This document shows, one piece after another, positions 31,262 to 43,213 of a DNA stretch of 63,878 bases (position 1 is the stretch's first letter; every line of letters begins with the position of its first letter). The DNA is from Paulinella micropora (Eukaryota > Cercozoa > Imbricatea > Euglyphida). The notes under the pieces were generated by a model, which saw nothing but the letters and a program-made list of their open reading frames with translations, searched no databases and had not been told where the DNA came from. A program made the translations under genes and the position numbers. The DNA is taken from NCBI GenBank assembly GCA_009731375.1, contig BJOX01000052.1, positions 942,839 through 1,006,716 on the forward strand, given 5' to 3'.

Positions 31262-31598
31262 CGTTGATTAGGTAATTACCCGGTCACTCACGACCTAATA
31301 CCTTTACACTCCGGTTTGCTGAGGGACTCCATTAAAAGCCACGATGCCAATCGACACTTTAATTCGCAAGTAGATAGCAGAACTGACAAACTCAAAGGTA
31401 ATAACGAAACTGAAATAAAGTCCGCACGACTGTAATTATTACACAATGGTTATTGTTTAATCCTGAAATGCCAATCACATAGACCGTTACGTCCGTTACC
31501 ATTATTGACTATAACTATACGGTCATTCGACTATACGAATAAATTACTTACCAGTCACAAAGCAATTACTAAGAGTAAACGTAGTTATCCTACCAACG
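31262..31598 (-). repeat. Copia B 3' LTR
   Basis: 337 bp, highly similar to 39679-40011 with a few substitutions and small indels, including a CAC insertion near 31480. Confidence 0.93.
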
Positions 31599-32170
31599 CT
31601 CCCCCTTAGTTCTATGTCAATGAGCAAATTATCAATCAATACATCTACGATTAATAACTATAAGAAATGCGATAATGCCCTCCATCCCAATTAGTACTGA
31701 AATGGTGTTTGGTCACAAAACTTGTAAATAGCCAACACTCTTAGTCCATCGTTGTTGCCTCGTTGTCAAGTTGACATCTCGACTTTGTCAATTAAAGCTT
31801 CTTCAAAAGTCATCGAATGTGGTTATACTCGTACGTAACTGAATTACATTACTGACTCTGCGAGTCACATATAATTAGTAAATATTGCCATTCCGCCAAG
31901 GTAAAACTACTCCTTGCGAAGACCGCTCTGACGGCTGATGTCCATATCCCGCTCTTGCCGCGATTGACGATCGATGGTGGAAAGTCCACACGCCTCTCTC
32001 TCGCGCTCGACTTCTACTTCAACGGGAACACCGTCACAAGATGCCGCTCAACTACGTGCGCATGACACTTCCTTCACACTTCAAAGAGAGAAAACTCACA
32101 AAAGAACAACATAAGTTGACTTTGCGTAAATTATGTGTTTATGGTGAGTTTGCAGACTTGAGATGTAGGA
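31599..32170 (-). other. Copia B polypurine tract and 3' untranslated region
   Basis: Minus-sense AAGGGGGAG touches the LTR. The rest has no ORF of note. Confidence 0.75.
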
Positions 32171-32891
32171 TCATGGATCAAGTGTTACCATAAACTTACT
32201 AATGAGATATTCGAATTGATCCTTAGGAACATGTTTAGTTAGTACGTCTGCAATTTGTTTCTTAGTTCCTACCTTAACAAATTTAATCTCATTGTCTCTC
32301 TGTGCATCATGGATGAAATGAAGTTCAAGGGGTAAGTGTTTTGTACGTTGTCCTGACATTCCCCTTTCTGCTGCTAAGATATTTTGTGCATTATCTTCAT
32401 AAAGCTCTATCGGTCCTTTCTGTGCTATGTTTAATTCTCCGTGATATGTCGGATAGCCAATCTCTCCCGTATACACTCCGCTGCTGCGAAAATTTCAGCG
32501 TCATTAGAACTAAGTGCAATTCTAGTCTGTCGCTTCGACAACCAATCTACCGGGTCTCCTCCCCAAAGTACTACATATCCACGCGACTTTCCGGTTTTCT
32601 TACAATGTGTGCTGCATCGGGCCAAAGAGTAATTCGCGGGTATGTCCTTCCCTCTTGCGATGACTTAGGCCCGTGAAATGCAATACCGCGATACGAACCT
32701 TTCAACTACCTGAAGATCCTACCTAACATAGCATAAGCAAGTCCTGGATTTACAGTTTGCATTACACTAGCTGCATTTAGTGCTTGATCAGCATCTGGTC
32801 GTGTCATCTTAGTTAGGAACAAAAGTTTCCCTACTAGACTAGGTATAGAATGTTTTCTAAGAGCGCTTGTTTCTCCCATGGGCTCAGGCAC
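32171..32891 (-). CDS. Copia B RNase H region, broken
   Basis: Three overlapping minus frames (32891-32706, 32625-32431, 32476-32171) carry pieces of one domain: KLLFLTKMTRPDADQAL, SRGYVVLWGGDPVDWLSKRQ, SSNDAEIFAA, YEDNAQNIL and IKFVKVGTKKQIADVLTK. At least two frameshifts. Confidence 0.82.
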
Positions 32892-33127
32892 ATGTTCAGC
32901 ACTTGGAGTACTTACTGGTCTAACATTGGCATATCCTACATCCTTTAATATCTGTTTCTGGTACTATAAAAACTTAAATAATTCGCAACCTAATTAATGC
33001 GCATCTCTCGGAGGCTCAAGTCGACCCTTGACTTATCCTACGAGGTCCAATTAATAAAAAAAAACTCTTCTTTCTAATCAAATACAACCTGCCTAAGCTT
33101 TTCCTATCATTTCTTTTATTAGTTCCG

Positions 33128-34819
33128 TCACCGTTTGCTGACTTGAGGAGAGGTGCGAATTATTAAATTCTTTATAGTACTTATTCTGATGCAATAAAAT
33201 GAGTCTCCTTCCTGAACTATCTCTATTCCTTTAAACTCCTTAGCCACTCCCAAACGCTTAAGAGGATAAAACTTTTCTAGTTTACCAGCGAATCGGTCGT
33301 ATGCTCGTTCGTTAGGAGCTGAGAAGATAAGATCGTCTACATGGAAAATACCTATGACAGCATCTCTCACTGGCTTATCCTTTTCTACGAACATGCATAA
33401 ATCTGAGTCTAGTAACCTGAATCCTAATTCCTCTAACTTAGGGGCTAAGATCTCATACAATCTCCTACTAGCTTGCGGCGCGCCATACAGAGCTCCATCT
33501 ACTCTCCATATCATGCACTCATGCTCCTCACTGTCTATCCCATCGGGCGCATAAGCATAAACAGGATCATGCATTTGTTCATTTAGATAAGCATTTTTGA
33601 GGTTTATACCGTATAGCTTATGTCCATGCCATGCTGCAAGCTTAGATAAAAAGAGTAATGAGCGATGCGCGGCACAGGGCACGAGTAATTAATCTGGTTT
33701 ATAGCTAACTCCTGGCTCTAGCATATCTCCCCGCAAAGCTAACCTTGACTTAATGAACTTACGTCCTTTATCGTCTAGTTTGACTTTATGTACCCACGCT
33801 AGTCTCACTACTTTTACTCCTTTTTCTTTCGCTTCCTTAGGGCTTACCCACGTGTAAGTGTTAAACGACTTTAGAGCTTCAATCTCTTTATCCATTCCTG
33901 CTTTCAACTCTTTCGCGGTCAATCCCTCATCAACGATTGCCTTTGGTACCTTCAATGTCAGGTCCAGTAACGCAGTGGTTTGATCCTCTACGATACTTTC
34001 TGCGGACATCTCGGGATGCGCTAGTTCTCCGACGGGTCTTATCCTATCTATCCGATACTTTCTGATCTCGCTGTCTAACATCTTTTCTACTTGACCGTCG
34101 TCAAAGACTACGAAGTGGCTGGGCTTAGGCATCTTACGGACTTTAAGTCTATCTCCTTTCTCGCACGGTTCTAAGACTTTTCCTTCTCTCTTAACTGATC
34201 GCCAGTTGTCTCCATATTCTTCCTTTGCCCATTCTTCTCCGAAAGCTACTCCCGGCACACTAACTCTCTCTCCTGTCAATGTAGCTGCTTTTACTGCTGC
34301 CTTCTTTTCTGGAGGTGGTTGTGTAACTGGTGTCCCAATCTTTGCTTCTCGTTTCCCTCTCACTGTGTTAGCTGATGTGATCTTGTCACTTTGCTCCCAA
34401 GTGAGGCCCTTAGTGGGCTCGTCTCCCTCTACGTACCTCCCACTAGGGTGGTCTGCTTCGGGGCTTTGCGCCTCTAACGATGTGACGGGTGTTAGCCCAT
34501 CATCCCTGTTGTCAACTATTTCTGCCTTTGACTCTGATGGGAGACCGGAATCTGGACCGTGAATGTCCTTTTCTTGCTGTTGCTCCTCATGCTTGTCTAA
34601 CTCCCCCTCAACCTTAAGTTCGGGTTCGTTTGTTGGCTGTTCTAGCTGACCGGTATCACTACTCTCCCCCTCAGATTCCTCGTCGTCCCATCTGACTTCC
34701 CTGGGTGGGTGAGCCTCCTTACCAACTATATTGGGGTCAAAGCGTACATTACGTACATTAGTAATGATCTTATGACCATCCCAAACTCTGTAATAGTTCC
34801 TTAAATACATCGTACCCAA
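33128..34819 (-). CDS. Copia B integrase tail, linker and reverse transcriptase
   Basis: 34819-33689 begins YYRVWDGHKIITNVRNVRF (integrase end), then an acidic linker, KMPKPSHFV, and the RT start (TYTWVSPKEAKEKG; WVHKVKLDDKGRKF). After an in-frame TAA the RT continues in 33682-33128 with GALYGAPQASRRLYE and FHVDDLIF. The first catalytic block reads GINLKNAYLN where Copia A has EIDFKNAYLN, so the essential Asp is Asn. Confidence 0.85.
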
Positions 34820-34825
34820 GCAATA

Positions 34826-35582
34826 TCAGGCGTTTTCCCCTATAGTTTCCTTTCGGAGCCCTACCTGCTTTCCTATGTACATTACACCTAAACATCCTAT
34901 AGGTTTCAGTTGTCGGATAGCTGGCTTGTAGCCTAGACATTGCTCAAAAGGGGAAGTGCCCTTTCTAGGTCCTGTCGTGGCCGGCAGAATGTTGTGCAAG
35001 GTTGTGGCAGTATGTTCCATCTCTGCCCAAAACTGTGGAGGCAAGTTAGATTCGTACCGCATGGCCCGGGCTGGTCCGGCTGTGATGTCATTGACCTTCT
35101 CAGCTATAGGATTGCCATCTTTGTCACCTGGAGCACTAGTCTTCCAAATGAATTGAAGACCACTCTATGATTTCAGTTGGGACATCGAACTCGTTATCAC
35201 AAGTGATCTATCTGACTTTCCTTCCTGTTTGCCTCTCAAACCATGCTACAGCTTGCTTCAAACACTCTACGAACTTGTTCTTGTAGCGTAAGTAAAAATC
35301 CTTGATGTACCCCAAATAATCATCTGTTACGCAAAATTTATAGTACTTACCGTGAATTGAAATGACCGCCCATGGTCCGGAAGTATCTACATGCAAAATC
35401 TCACAGGGGTAACTCGCTCTCCTAATTCTATTAGCCTCAAATCGGGGCAACACTTTAGCTTTCCTCATCATGCAGGCTTCGCAAAATCTAACTCTATCCT
35501 CACTTCCTGTCACTTTTCTACCAATTGCCTTGCCTAATGCATAGGTCTTTGGTAATGCTTTATGACCACTACACTGATGCAT
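34826..35582 (-). CDS. Copia B integrase core, split
   Basis: 35582-35208 has a zinc-binding remnant (HQCSGH; FCEACMMRK) and ILHVDTSGPW (first Asp). 35062-34826 has the downstream FWAEMEHTATTLHNILP block. The second catalytic Asp region lies in the frameshifted gap between them (about 35060-35210). Confidence 0.82.
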
Positions 35583-35720
35583 GCCATAAATGTCAATCGG
35601 TTTGTATTTCTAGCCTTTCTCAGGATACATAGCGTAGCACGCTGCCTCTAGCTTCCTCGTTCTCACTTACTCTCGCTTGCTTGCTCTCTTTTTCTCTCTC
35701 TTTGGGAATTCCCGCCCCGC

Positions 35721-37175
35721 TTACCGCGTCTTCTTCTTTCTCTCTTTCACTTTGGGGTTGTAACGCTCGTTTATGTTGAGGGGCTTATCCTTTTCATCGT
35801 CCCAGCGGTAGAGCATACCAGGTGTAAGTCTCCCCCTCACGATCACGTCGCTCTCTTTTATTCTTATGAGGCGTTTGAGGATTAGAAGTTGCCCGTTCTG
35901 GTGAATGATAGACCGATGATGGTTGTGGTCCATGTTCCCTGTGGACATGATGTTGACCGGTACCCTAGTGTCTAACAACCTATCTTTCTTTACCCAAACT
36001 TGCTTTCCCGTCGTCCATCTATTCTTGTTAATCGTGCTTCCCCCATGTCTCTCACAGTACTCTCTCCGTTCCCTGTGACTAAGCTGACGGGTTCTATCTC
36101 TCGAACGTTGCGCAAGATGTGTGGTGTACAGGCTATGTCTCTTGACGATCCACCATCCTGTACTATCATCTTCTCTTTTTCGACCTACCGTCGTGCTGTC
36201 GTCTACCATGAGGTTGTGATCCTGCTCCTCATCATCCTCATTCTCTTTCTTCTGGAGCCTGTCCTTCTTTTCTCTCTCGAATCTCTCCTCATACATCCAA
36301 TCAAGCTCTTCTCGTGCTTCGCAGTACGATCTGTAGCTTATGGGTATTCCTGCTCTCATCTCTTCAGAGGTTCTAGAGTGTTCTAGGTTTTCCAGATCGT
36401 ACTCATCATCCTCCTCTAGGTCTGAGTGTCCGTCTATTTTCCTTCTCTTCCTATCAAACTCTTTCTTCCTCTGTGCTGCCTGTTCTGGGCTGAAGAACTT
36501 GTGTGCATCTCCTGAGTCTAACTTACGCAAATATGCGTTCAGTCTACCCCCTCTCGCTTCTACCTCATGCCATATCTTCATCAGGTGGGGCATCGATCGC
36601 ACTATAAAAAGGGCAAATTGATTGTCGTGATTGTTAGCTAAGTCGAGTATCCCATAATCTATTATTGCTAACAGTTCTGAGTAAAAATCATTCTCTTTGC
36701 CGTCCGGGTCGTAACACAATCCCTCTTTCACTACTATCGGTTCTGCTCCCTTCGTCAGTGCATATAGCAACCTAGCTGTTTCCGTCTTCTCAGGTCTTGG
36801 ATGTCCTTCACTGTGTCTGTACTCACACTCCCACTTAGCTCTTTCCTTAGCTTTCGTACTTTGAGTGTTCTTAGCTGCTCTTTTCTCTATGACTGTCTCT
36901 CTTGTGATTAGTGGTGTGCCTGCTGCATGCTTTAGAAATAATTCGTTAACAGCCCAAAACACATCTGTCAACAGTCCGTCTGCTTCAGCCACTCTCTCTC
37001 CCTCTTTCTTCGTCATTCTCACAATGTCTCCTGTCTCATCGTCCATTATACACAGGTTGTTCAGCTGTTCACTTATTCTCTTAAAGTCTTCAAAGCCTAT
37101 CACCTTTCCGTGTTCTGTGTCTCTTTTACTGCTCTTCCCCACAGGTGTGTCGTGTGTGTCGTGTGTGTGTGTCAC
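35721..37175 (-). CDS. Copia B Gag-Pol spacer and protease
   Basis: 484 residues, charged. The protease block is out of frame: a second frame at about 36170-36010 reads IVQDGGSSRDIACTP and SLVTGNGE, matching Copia A, and the main frame resumes at LLDTRVPVNIMSTGNMDHNHHRSIIHQ. Two compensating frameshifts thus hide the protease, and DSG has become DGG, which would inactivate it. Confidence 0.75.
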   Translation of the reverse strand: MTHTHDTHDTPVGKSSKRDTEHGKVIGFEDFKRISEQLNNLCIMDDETGDIVRMTKKEGERVAEADGLLTDVFWAVNELFLKHAAGTPLITRETVIEKRAAKNTQSTKAKERAKWECEYRHSEGHPRPEKTETARLLYALTKGAEPIVVKEGLCYDPDGKENDFYSELLAIIDYGILDLANNHDNQFALFIVRSMPHLMKIWHEVEARGGRLNAYLRKLDSGDAHKFFSPEQAAQRKKEFDRKRRKIDGHSDLEEDDEYDLENLEHSRTSEEMRAGIPISYRSYCEAREELDWMYEERFEREKKDRLQKKENEDDEEQDHNLMVDDSTTVGRKREDDSTGWWIVKRHSLYTTHLAQRSRDRTRQLSHRERREYCERHGGSTINKNRWTTGKQVWVKKDRLLDTRVPVNIMSTGNMDHNHHRSIIHQNGQLLILKRLIRIKESDVIVRGRLTPGMLYRWDDEKDKPLNINERYNPKVKERKKKTR

Positions 37176-38393
37176 TGGCTTGCTCTGCTTGTGATTCTAC
37201 GCTGTCTCCTACTCTGTCTATCGGGGACGGACCTTGTGGCAGTAGCGATGGGGGCCAAGACTTCCCTTCTCTTGTCACTCCTACATGCTCATCAGCCTCA
37301 TCGAATGCAATCTCTTTTTCAGCTCTAGTCCCGCCGGTCCTTGCTTCACTCCCTGGCAAAACAGCATCATTCCGTGAAAATGAACTAACTACTTTCTTCC
37401 CGGGTTTTTCGACACTTTACTTGTCTTTTTCCCCGATATTTGCGGAACTTAGCGAGTCTTTCTTCACGGGTTTTGCAGTATCTTTGAGCGAAACTTGCTG
37501 TGCACTCGCCCCCTTTCCCTCCCTCTCTCTCTGTATTCGTATCATCTCACTCTCTGATGGAAAGTCACGGGAAGGGCGTGGGCGACGTATTATTACTACT
37601 AATGGGTCTTGTAACAGGTCAATAGACGGAAATAGAGGGTCTTGGCGAGCATGGTACCCGCACAAATCTGCATACACTAGCCTTTTTTCTTCCTCTCCCG
37701 CCTTATCCCAAATCCCCCCCTCTCCAAACTTAACCCCACACTGCTCTCCTTTCCAGTTAAGCCCTTGACAACGAATGGTTAGTGGGCCTGTTGTGTTGCT
37801 CTGAGGAGTGGATGTAGTGGGATGTGGTGTTTCTTTCTTTGTCTGTCTAGAGTTCTGAGGGGGTGTGGGTGTCGGCTTCTCTTTTTCTTTCCGTTTCTCT
37901 TTTACTTTTGATTGAGAGAGTTTTGGTTGCAATGGTGAGGGTTGCACGCGTTGCGTGGGTGGTGAGGTGGTGAGGGCAGGAGTTGTTGTTGTAGAGGTGT
38001 CGGGGTGTTGAGCACTAGTGAGAGTGCGTTGTGGGGGGTTGTGGGGTCTATCTCGGAGTGTGTTTCGAGCCAATGGAGCACTCGACAGTCCCCCCCCCCC
38101 CCACGGGCTCTAGTGGGTTGTTCCAAGGGTTTATTGTCACTTTGCTCCGTTTGGGGCTCACTTTCCTCCTCGCCCTCTTGCTCAGCTTCACGAGCAATTA
38201 TTCTTTCCCCACTTTCAATGTTACCCTCCATTGCATCCTCTCCACCCACCATAATGACTAGCTCGTACTCTTCCTCGTCAGAGCTGTCTTCCCCCTCAGA
38301 CTTATCTCCTTCTTCCTCTTCACCCTCCTCTCCTACTTCTTCCTTCATTAGAGTAACTCCTCTGGCTCCTTTCTTTCGAAACTTTTCATTCAT
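37126..38393 (-). CDS. Copia B acidic linker with Cys-His module
   Basis: Frames 38393-37902 (acidic, EEGEEEEGDKSEGEDSSDEEE) and 38073-37417. The latter contains IRCQGLNWKGEQC, then LCGYHARQD: the C-x-G-x5-G-x2-C ... C-x2-H arrangement seen also in Copia A and C, likely zinc-binding. It continues into 37359-37126. Confidence 0.7.
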
Positions 38394-38423
38394 TTCTCTC
38401 TGATTTTCTTTAGAGGAGTTAGA

Positions 38424-39675
38424 TTAAGAGAACTTTGAACTGGTTCGTTTGGGGTTTGACTTAAGTTTGGGGCAAAAACGCTTAGTGTGTCCAGTTTGGT
38501 AGCAGTGGTAGCATGTTGCCGTGAGCCACCATTCCTGCTCTGAACTGTCACTATTCCCATTACGGTAACTTCCCTTTCCCGTTCTTTGTCCATTTCTTTT
38601 GTTTCTCTCTCTTTCCTCCTTTCTCTCCTCCCTCTCCCTCTCCAAACAGTAGATTCGCTCCCTTACCCTCTCTCTTTCTCTCCTTCCTACGTTCCTTTCT
38701 GAGTCTCTTCTGCTTTGCTTCCCACACCACGTAAATCTCTCTTGCCGACTCTACCATATCATCATGGGTTGGCCTGCTCGCTGCTGCTAATCTATAATGA
38801 TCGTTGAGGTATGCAGGCCCATAGGCCTCATGCTCTGCCAGCTTCTCTAACAATCCATTTACTGCTTCTTCTGGCTCAAAAGGCTTCCCTCTCAGGGCCT
38901 CTAGCCAGTTCTTCTGCAGTAGATGTTGTGTCAGATACTCGTCCATATCCTCTGTCGGTCTCGGTCTCATCTCTTTACATGCTTTCTCCTCTATGTATCT
39001 CGCCGCACCACTTAGATTACTGTATTTTTCTTTGACAATGCCGACTTTCTCAAACGGGCAATGAACCTTTTTGCTGCGGAGAAATCGAACCACCTTAGAT
39101 TCCGAGAATGCTGTTGTTACGAGAAGTTGGAACATTCTGCAGCGATGCAGATATTGCTGCTCTTCTCTGTATCTCTTGTTTTTCAGCAAGTACGCATCCT
39201 TGTTGGTTCTTGTCATCGCTCTTTTCTTCTTTCTGTTCGCCCTATCCTCCCAAGCTTTCTTCTCTTCCTTTCTGAGGTCTTTCCAGTTTGCCGGTTTCTC
39301 TGTCGCTGTCTTCTGGTCTTGTGGTGTTTGGCTACCTCTCTGTCTCTGTTGTCGTGGTTGTTGTGTCTCTGTTTCATCTTCTTCGTCTGATCCCTCCGGT
39401 GTGTCCACCTCGTGTGGTTCTCTCGGTTCTTCCATTTCTTCTGCTTTTCTCATCCTGTCTCTATCAAAACCATACTTTGTTCTTGCTTTATGGTCTTGGA
39501 AAGCATCATGAAACATATCCCTGAGTGTTGTGGTAATCCCGTAGGCATACTCCTCTATCTTGTAATAGCCGCAGCTCTGTAAATCCTTTTTATTTCCGCT
39601 AAACACAGGTGTGTGAGACATTAATTGTCTCATGCTAATCGCATGGTGCCGAAATTCGTTTCCCCAGCGGCTCAT
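38424..39675 (-). CDS. Copia B Gag and nucleocapsid
   Basis: 39675-38560 (371 residues) starts at the ATG within the primer site, MSRWGNEFRHH. A charged central region and a Gag core follow (VRFLRSKKVHCPFEKVGIV; KEMRPRPTEDMDEYLTQHL). The overlapping frame 38645-38424 carries the knuckle CYHCYQTGHTKRFC. The short overlap suggests a frameshift between Gag and NC. Confidence 0.85.
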
Positions 39676-39678
39676 AAC

Positions 39679-40011
39679 CGTTGATTAGGTAATTACCCGG
39701 TCACTCACGGACCTAATACCTTTACACTCCGGTTTGCTGAGGACTCCGTTAAAAGCCACGATGCCAATCGACACTTTAATTCGCAAGTAGATAGCAGAAC
39801 TGACAAACTCAAAGGTAATAACGAACTGAAATAAAGTCCGCATGACTGTAATTATTACACAATGGTTATTGTCCAACCCTGAAATGCCAATATAGACCGT
39901 TACGTCCGTTACCATTATTGACTATAACTATACGGTCATTCGACTATACGAATAAATTACTTGCCTGTCACAAAGCAATTACTAACAGTAAACGTAGTTA
40001 CCCTACCAACG
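39679..40011 (-). repeat. Copia B 5' LTR
   Basis: 333 bp pair of 31262-31598. Followed on its outer side by the target duplication AGCGC (40012-40016). Confidence 0.93.
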
Positions 40012-40780
40012 AGCGCTTCCCGTAAGGGGGGTAACAAACTAAAAACATTATTGGCGGGTCTGTACTCTCTGAAGGGAGGGCCCCAGGTCGTCGGCTCACG
40101 AGGAGCGATGAATCACCCTTCGACGCAACCACAACCAGATTTCCAATTTGGCCTCGTATTATATATAACATATATATATAAACGTTAACATAAATACTAT
40201 ATAAATCCTATACTATCAGTCAGAGAGATTTGTACGTGGAACGCAGTTCGGGTTCCGGGGCTCCAGAGAGAGAGAGAGAGAGAGAGATTGAGAGAAATGA
40301 GAGAGAGAAAGAGATGGAGATAGAGATAGAGAGAGGAAAAAGCAACAGAGAGACGGAGAGAGAGATGCAGAGAGAGAGAGAGAGAGGAAAAAGCAACAGA
40401 GAGACGGAGAGAAAGAGATGCAGAGAAAACTCCAACCCGGGAACACGAACGTACTCAGCAACGGGGCAATCAGATCGCCACTGGAAATGCAGCGTAGATC
40501 CAACATTAGAGCTCGAATATTCTTCCCCTCCCGGACTGGTCAGGATTAACTATATTACTATTAGTAGACAAGGGAGGGGGGATAGCGTAGTAAAGTCCCA
40601 TCGTATGCGCGTTCGTATATCGAGCGAAATGTTGTGTCCGACAGGTCGTCGCCATTTTACCTATATCACCCCCCTCAATATAAAGTATGCGGAAAATTAC
40701 GAAGCTTGATATAAGCCACATCCGGGAGCGCAAATGAAAACGAACATAATATACTATATACCCCGTAAAATATCCGCTGC
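40012..40780 (-). other. Copia C 3' untranslated region, proximal part
   Basis: Begins with target duplication AGCGC and shares GAGCGCTTCCCGTAAGG with the Copia A 3' UTR. Contains a (GA)n-rich stretch at 40262-40430. No gene seen. Confidence 0.6.
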
Positions 40781-41360
40781 TCATAGCTTGAGCTCCCTTG
40801 CAAACTTAGCGAGAAATTCCTTTACCAACTTCACCGAGATTTGATCCTCCAAGTAATTTAATTTCTCGTACGTGAAATTTATCTTGGTTAATAAATCTGC
40901 GATATTATCCTCCGTTGGTACCCGGAATAATTTTACTACTCCCCTTTTGACCAACTTTTCGAGTAAGTGGTAAATTACTATCTTACGTCGATATGTTTGG
41001 TCCGTGACTCCCCAATGCTCTTTCCGACAAGATGATGGTCCCTTCATTATCTTCGAATAATGGGGTAAAACCTTTTGGGGGCAATCCGATATCACGGAGG
41101 GTCTGTCTCAGGGCAAGTAGCTCCCTGACCGCTTCGTTAGCCAATACGGTCTGTGACTCGAGGGTTGACTGTGCTATGACGGTTTGGAGTTTGGAAAACC
41201 AAGCAACCGATGCCCCATTGAGGAAGATGTATCCGGAACGGGATTTTCTCGTGGCCTTCTCCCCGGCGAAGTCTGAGTCGACGTACCCGACGAGTGGGCG
41301 CTCATCGACCAGCTTCTCTATACTGGCTATCACGGGGACACAGAGACCGTTGATCTCCAT
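40781..41360 (-). CDS. Copia C RNase H
   Basis: 41360-40983 has VGYVDSDFAGEKATRKSRSGY (catalytic Asp), AQSTLESQTVLA (Glu) and FEDNEGTIIL. The end continues in frame 41095-40781 (LFRVPTEDNIADLLTK). One frameshift near 41000. Confidence 0.85.
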
Positions 41361-41469
41361 AGCCTTGCACGCGTAAAGGCCAAATGCCTTTTCTGCGGCA
41401 GATGGGCCGCTAGCTGGTCTCCATGATTTGGGAGCCTAGGAACGCGAAACCCTTCAGACAACATCCTAA

Positions 41470-42441
41470 CTAACCGCTCATCGCCCGTTTGAAAAACAGA
41501 GCTCTAGGAATCAGCAACCACAGAAACATCCTATGAACTATGGCATAAGATACATCTGGGGATGGTACTTGGTGTTTTGCAGCTATGCTTAGTGGACAAA
41601 TAGGAAGGCGGGTATGAGCAGCTAAGAATATGAGCATGCCGATGAGACACCTAAGATCGTACTTAAAAAGGCGATGTCCTACTTTCAGGGGTGCAGGGTT
41701 CTCAGAAGTGAAAGGGGTTTTGGCAGGCACTTCCTTTATATAATCTAACTCACCTAGGATGAGAAGTTCATATTTCCGTTGATACAATAAAATCCCTTTT
41801 TCAGACTGTACTATCTGTATGTTTTTGAACTCCGTTGCTTTCCCCAAGTTCTTACATCTGAACCCGTGCTTCTTTAAACTATCTACTAATCCTACGTGAC
41901 TAGCTTCCGTTGCTGCATGGAGTCCATCGTCAACGTGAAAGGAGAGTAGCTGGGTGGTTAGAGGGTTACTTCTGTGCTTAATAAAAGAAGCCCTATCTAA
42001 AGAGAACGAGATGAAAGCCTGTTTTTCTATCATCTCTTTCGACATCAGATCGTACCACAATCTTCCAGCTTCCGGGTGGCCGTACAGAGCTTTCTTAAGA
42101 AGCCATAGAAAACCTTCTCTTTCGAAACCCGGGGGAGGTTTGACATATATATCGTACGGCATCTTAGCGTGCAAATAAGCTGCGGCAAAGTCAATGAGCC
42201 AAAGATCAATCCCAAAGCAGGCAGCATAGGCAATGATGAGGAGGATACTAGTGCGATGATGTGCAGTGGGGGAATATGTACGTTTAGGGTCGTACTGCAA
42301 CCCCGCTTTCAGGAGGTCTCCTCTCAAAGTGATCCTAGCCTTATGGTATTCATCGGTCGTACCTTGCTCTTTAACCGTGTCTATCCATTTCAGGGGGATG
42401 ATAGGAGTGCCTGATCTCTTCGCTTCACTCTTTTCCATTCG
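41470..42441 (-). CDS. Copia C reverse transcriptase
   Basis: 322 residues of RVT_2 type: WIDTVKEQGTTDEYHKARITLRG, LWLIDFAAAYLHAKM (catalytic Asp), PPPGFEREGFLWLLKKALYGHPEAGRLWYD and SFHVDDGLHAA (Asp pair). It extends through FKNIQIVQ to a HTRLPI block. All three catalytic Asp are present. It is clearly distinct from the RTs of A, B and D. Confidence 0.9.
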   Translation of the reverse strand, partial: RMEKSEAKRSGTPIIPLKWIDTVKEQGTTDEYHKARITLRGDLLKAGLQYDPKRTYSPTAHHRTSILLIIAYAACFGIDLWLIDFAAAYLHAKMPYDIYVKPPPGFEREGFLWLLKKALYGHPEAGRLWYDLMSKEMIEKQAFISFSLDRASFIKHRSNPLTTQLLSFHVDDGLHAATEASHVGLVDSLKKHGFRCKNLGKATEFKNIQIVQSEKGILLYQRKYELLILGELDYIKEVPAKTPFTSENPAPLKVGHRLFKYDLRCLIGMLIFLAAHTRLPICPLSIAAKHQVPSPDVSYAIVHRMFLWLLIPRALFFKRAMSG

Positions 42442-42492
42442 AATGCTTTGAGTTCTTCTTGCTGCTTGACTTCTGTCTCCCTCGCCTGCTTT

Positions 42493-43084
42493 CTATCTTT
42501 CGGTTTTTGCACCACGGGGAATTTCGGGACTTGTTCCGTTACCAGGCAATAATCCATCCTCTTCTCTTGCGCAGACCGAGATATGTTTAATTCTGGTTCT
42601 CCCGGGGATGACGTTCTCAAGGGAAATCTTTCCTTGTTCATGAGATCTCCAGCCCGGGGGATGCTTGTCCTTTTCAGCAGCTATCTTAAATCTCTCCTCC
42701 TCGGCATGACCGAATTCACTCACGACATTCTGGGCGTGCCAGTTCCATAATAGCCTGCTGAGGATCTGATACAAGGGCTGGAGGTATTGCTACTCCCCCT
42801 GAAACCTCATACTTCAATATCTCAGAGTTTATTATTTTCTCCGTCACTCCGTCGTCAAACTTAACGTTATGAGCAGGGAATCGTTTGCTTTTCCTAACTA
42901 CGGGGGCAGACAGTTCAAGAGTAACTCCCTTTCGCAGGGTGGTGTCCCACTTATCCCCGTAGGTGGTTTTAGCCCACTCTTCACCGAATGCCCGTGCTGG
43001 AATCTGGATGACCTTCCTGGACAATACGAGTTTAAGTTTGGATTTTCTCCCCTCTTTCCCACTACCTTAGCACTCTCCCCCTGA
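42493..43084 (-). CDS. Copia C integrase-RT linker
   Basis: Frame 43024-42716 has PARAFGEEWAKTTYGDKWDT and DDGVTEKIINSEILKY, parallel to FGEEWAKEEYGDNW and DSEIRKYR of Copia B. 42774-42493 continues in another frame. It is a conserved pre-RT segment of this Copia clade. Confidence 0.7.
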
Positions 43085-43213
43085 CCTATACTCCCTACAC
43101 TCTTGGAAGACGGTGTAGGAGGAATGAGCTGGGGAAGGTTACTGAAATCGTGACTCGGGGGAGCGACATTTTCTCTATCGCTGTCGCTCCCAGTGACTTC
43201 CGAGTCATTTTCG

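Larger units (their letters stand above)
31262..40011 (-). mobile_element. Copia B, LTR retrotransposon
   Basis: Complete by structure: LTRs 31262-31598 and 39679-40011 with inverted ends CGTTG...CAACG, 5-bp target duplication AGCGC (31257-31261 and 40012-40016), primer site GTTATGAGCC and polypurine tract AAGGGGGAG. Internal ORFs follow Gag-NC-PR-IN-RT-RH order. Coding carries multiple frameshifts, stops and active-site changes, so it is dead. It is inserted in the 3' untranslated region of Copia C. Confidence 0.92.

Noticed and set aside
25758-39035. Plus-strand ORFs opposite the Copia A and B genes
   Set aside because: Ser/Leu/Cys-rich shadows of the charged minus-strand coding frames with no domain of their own.
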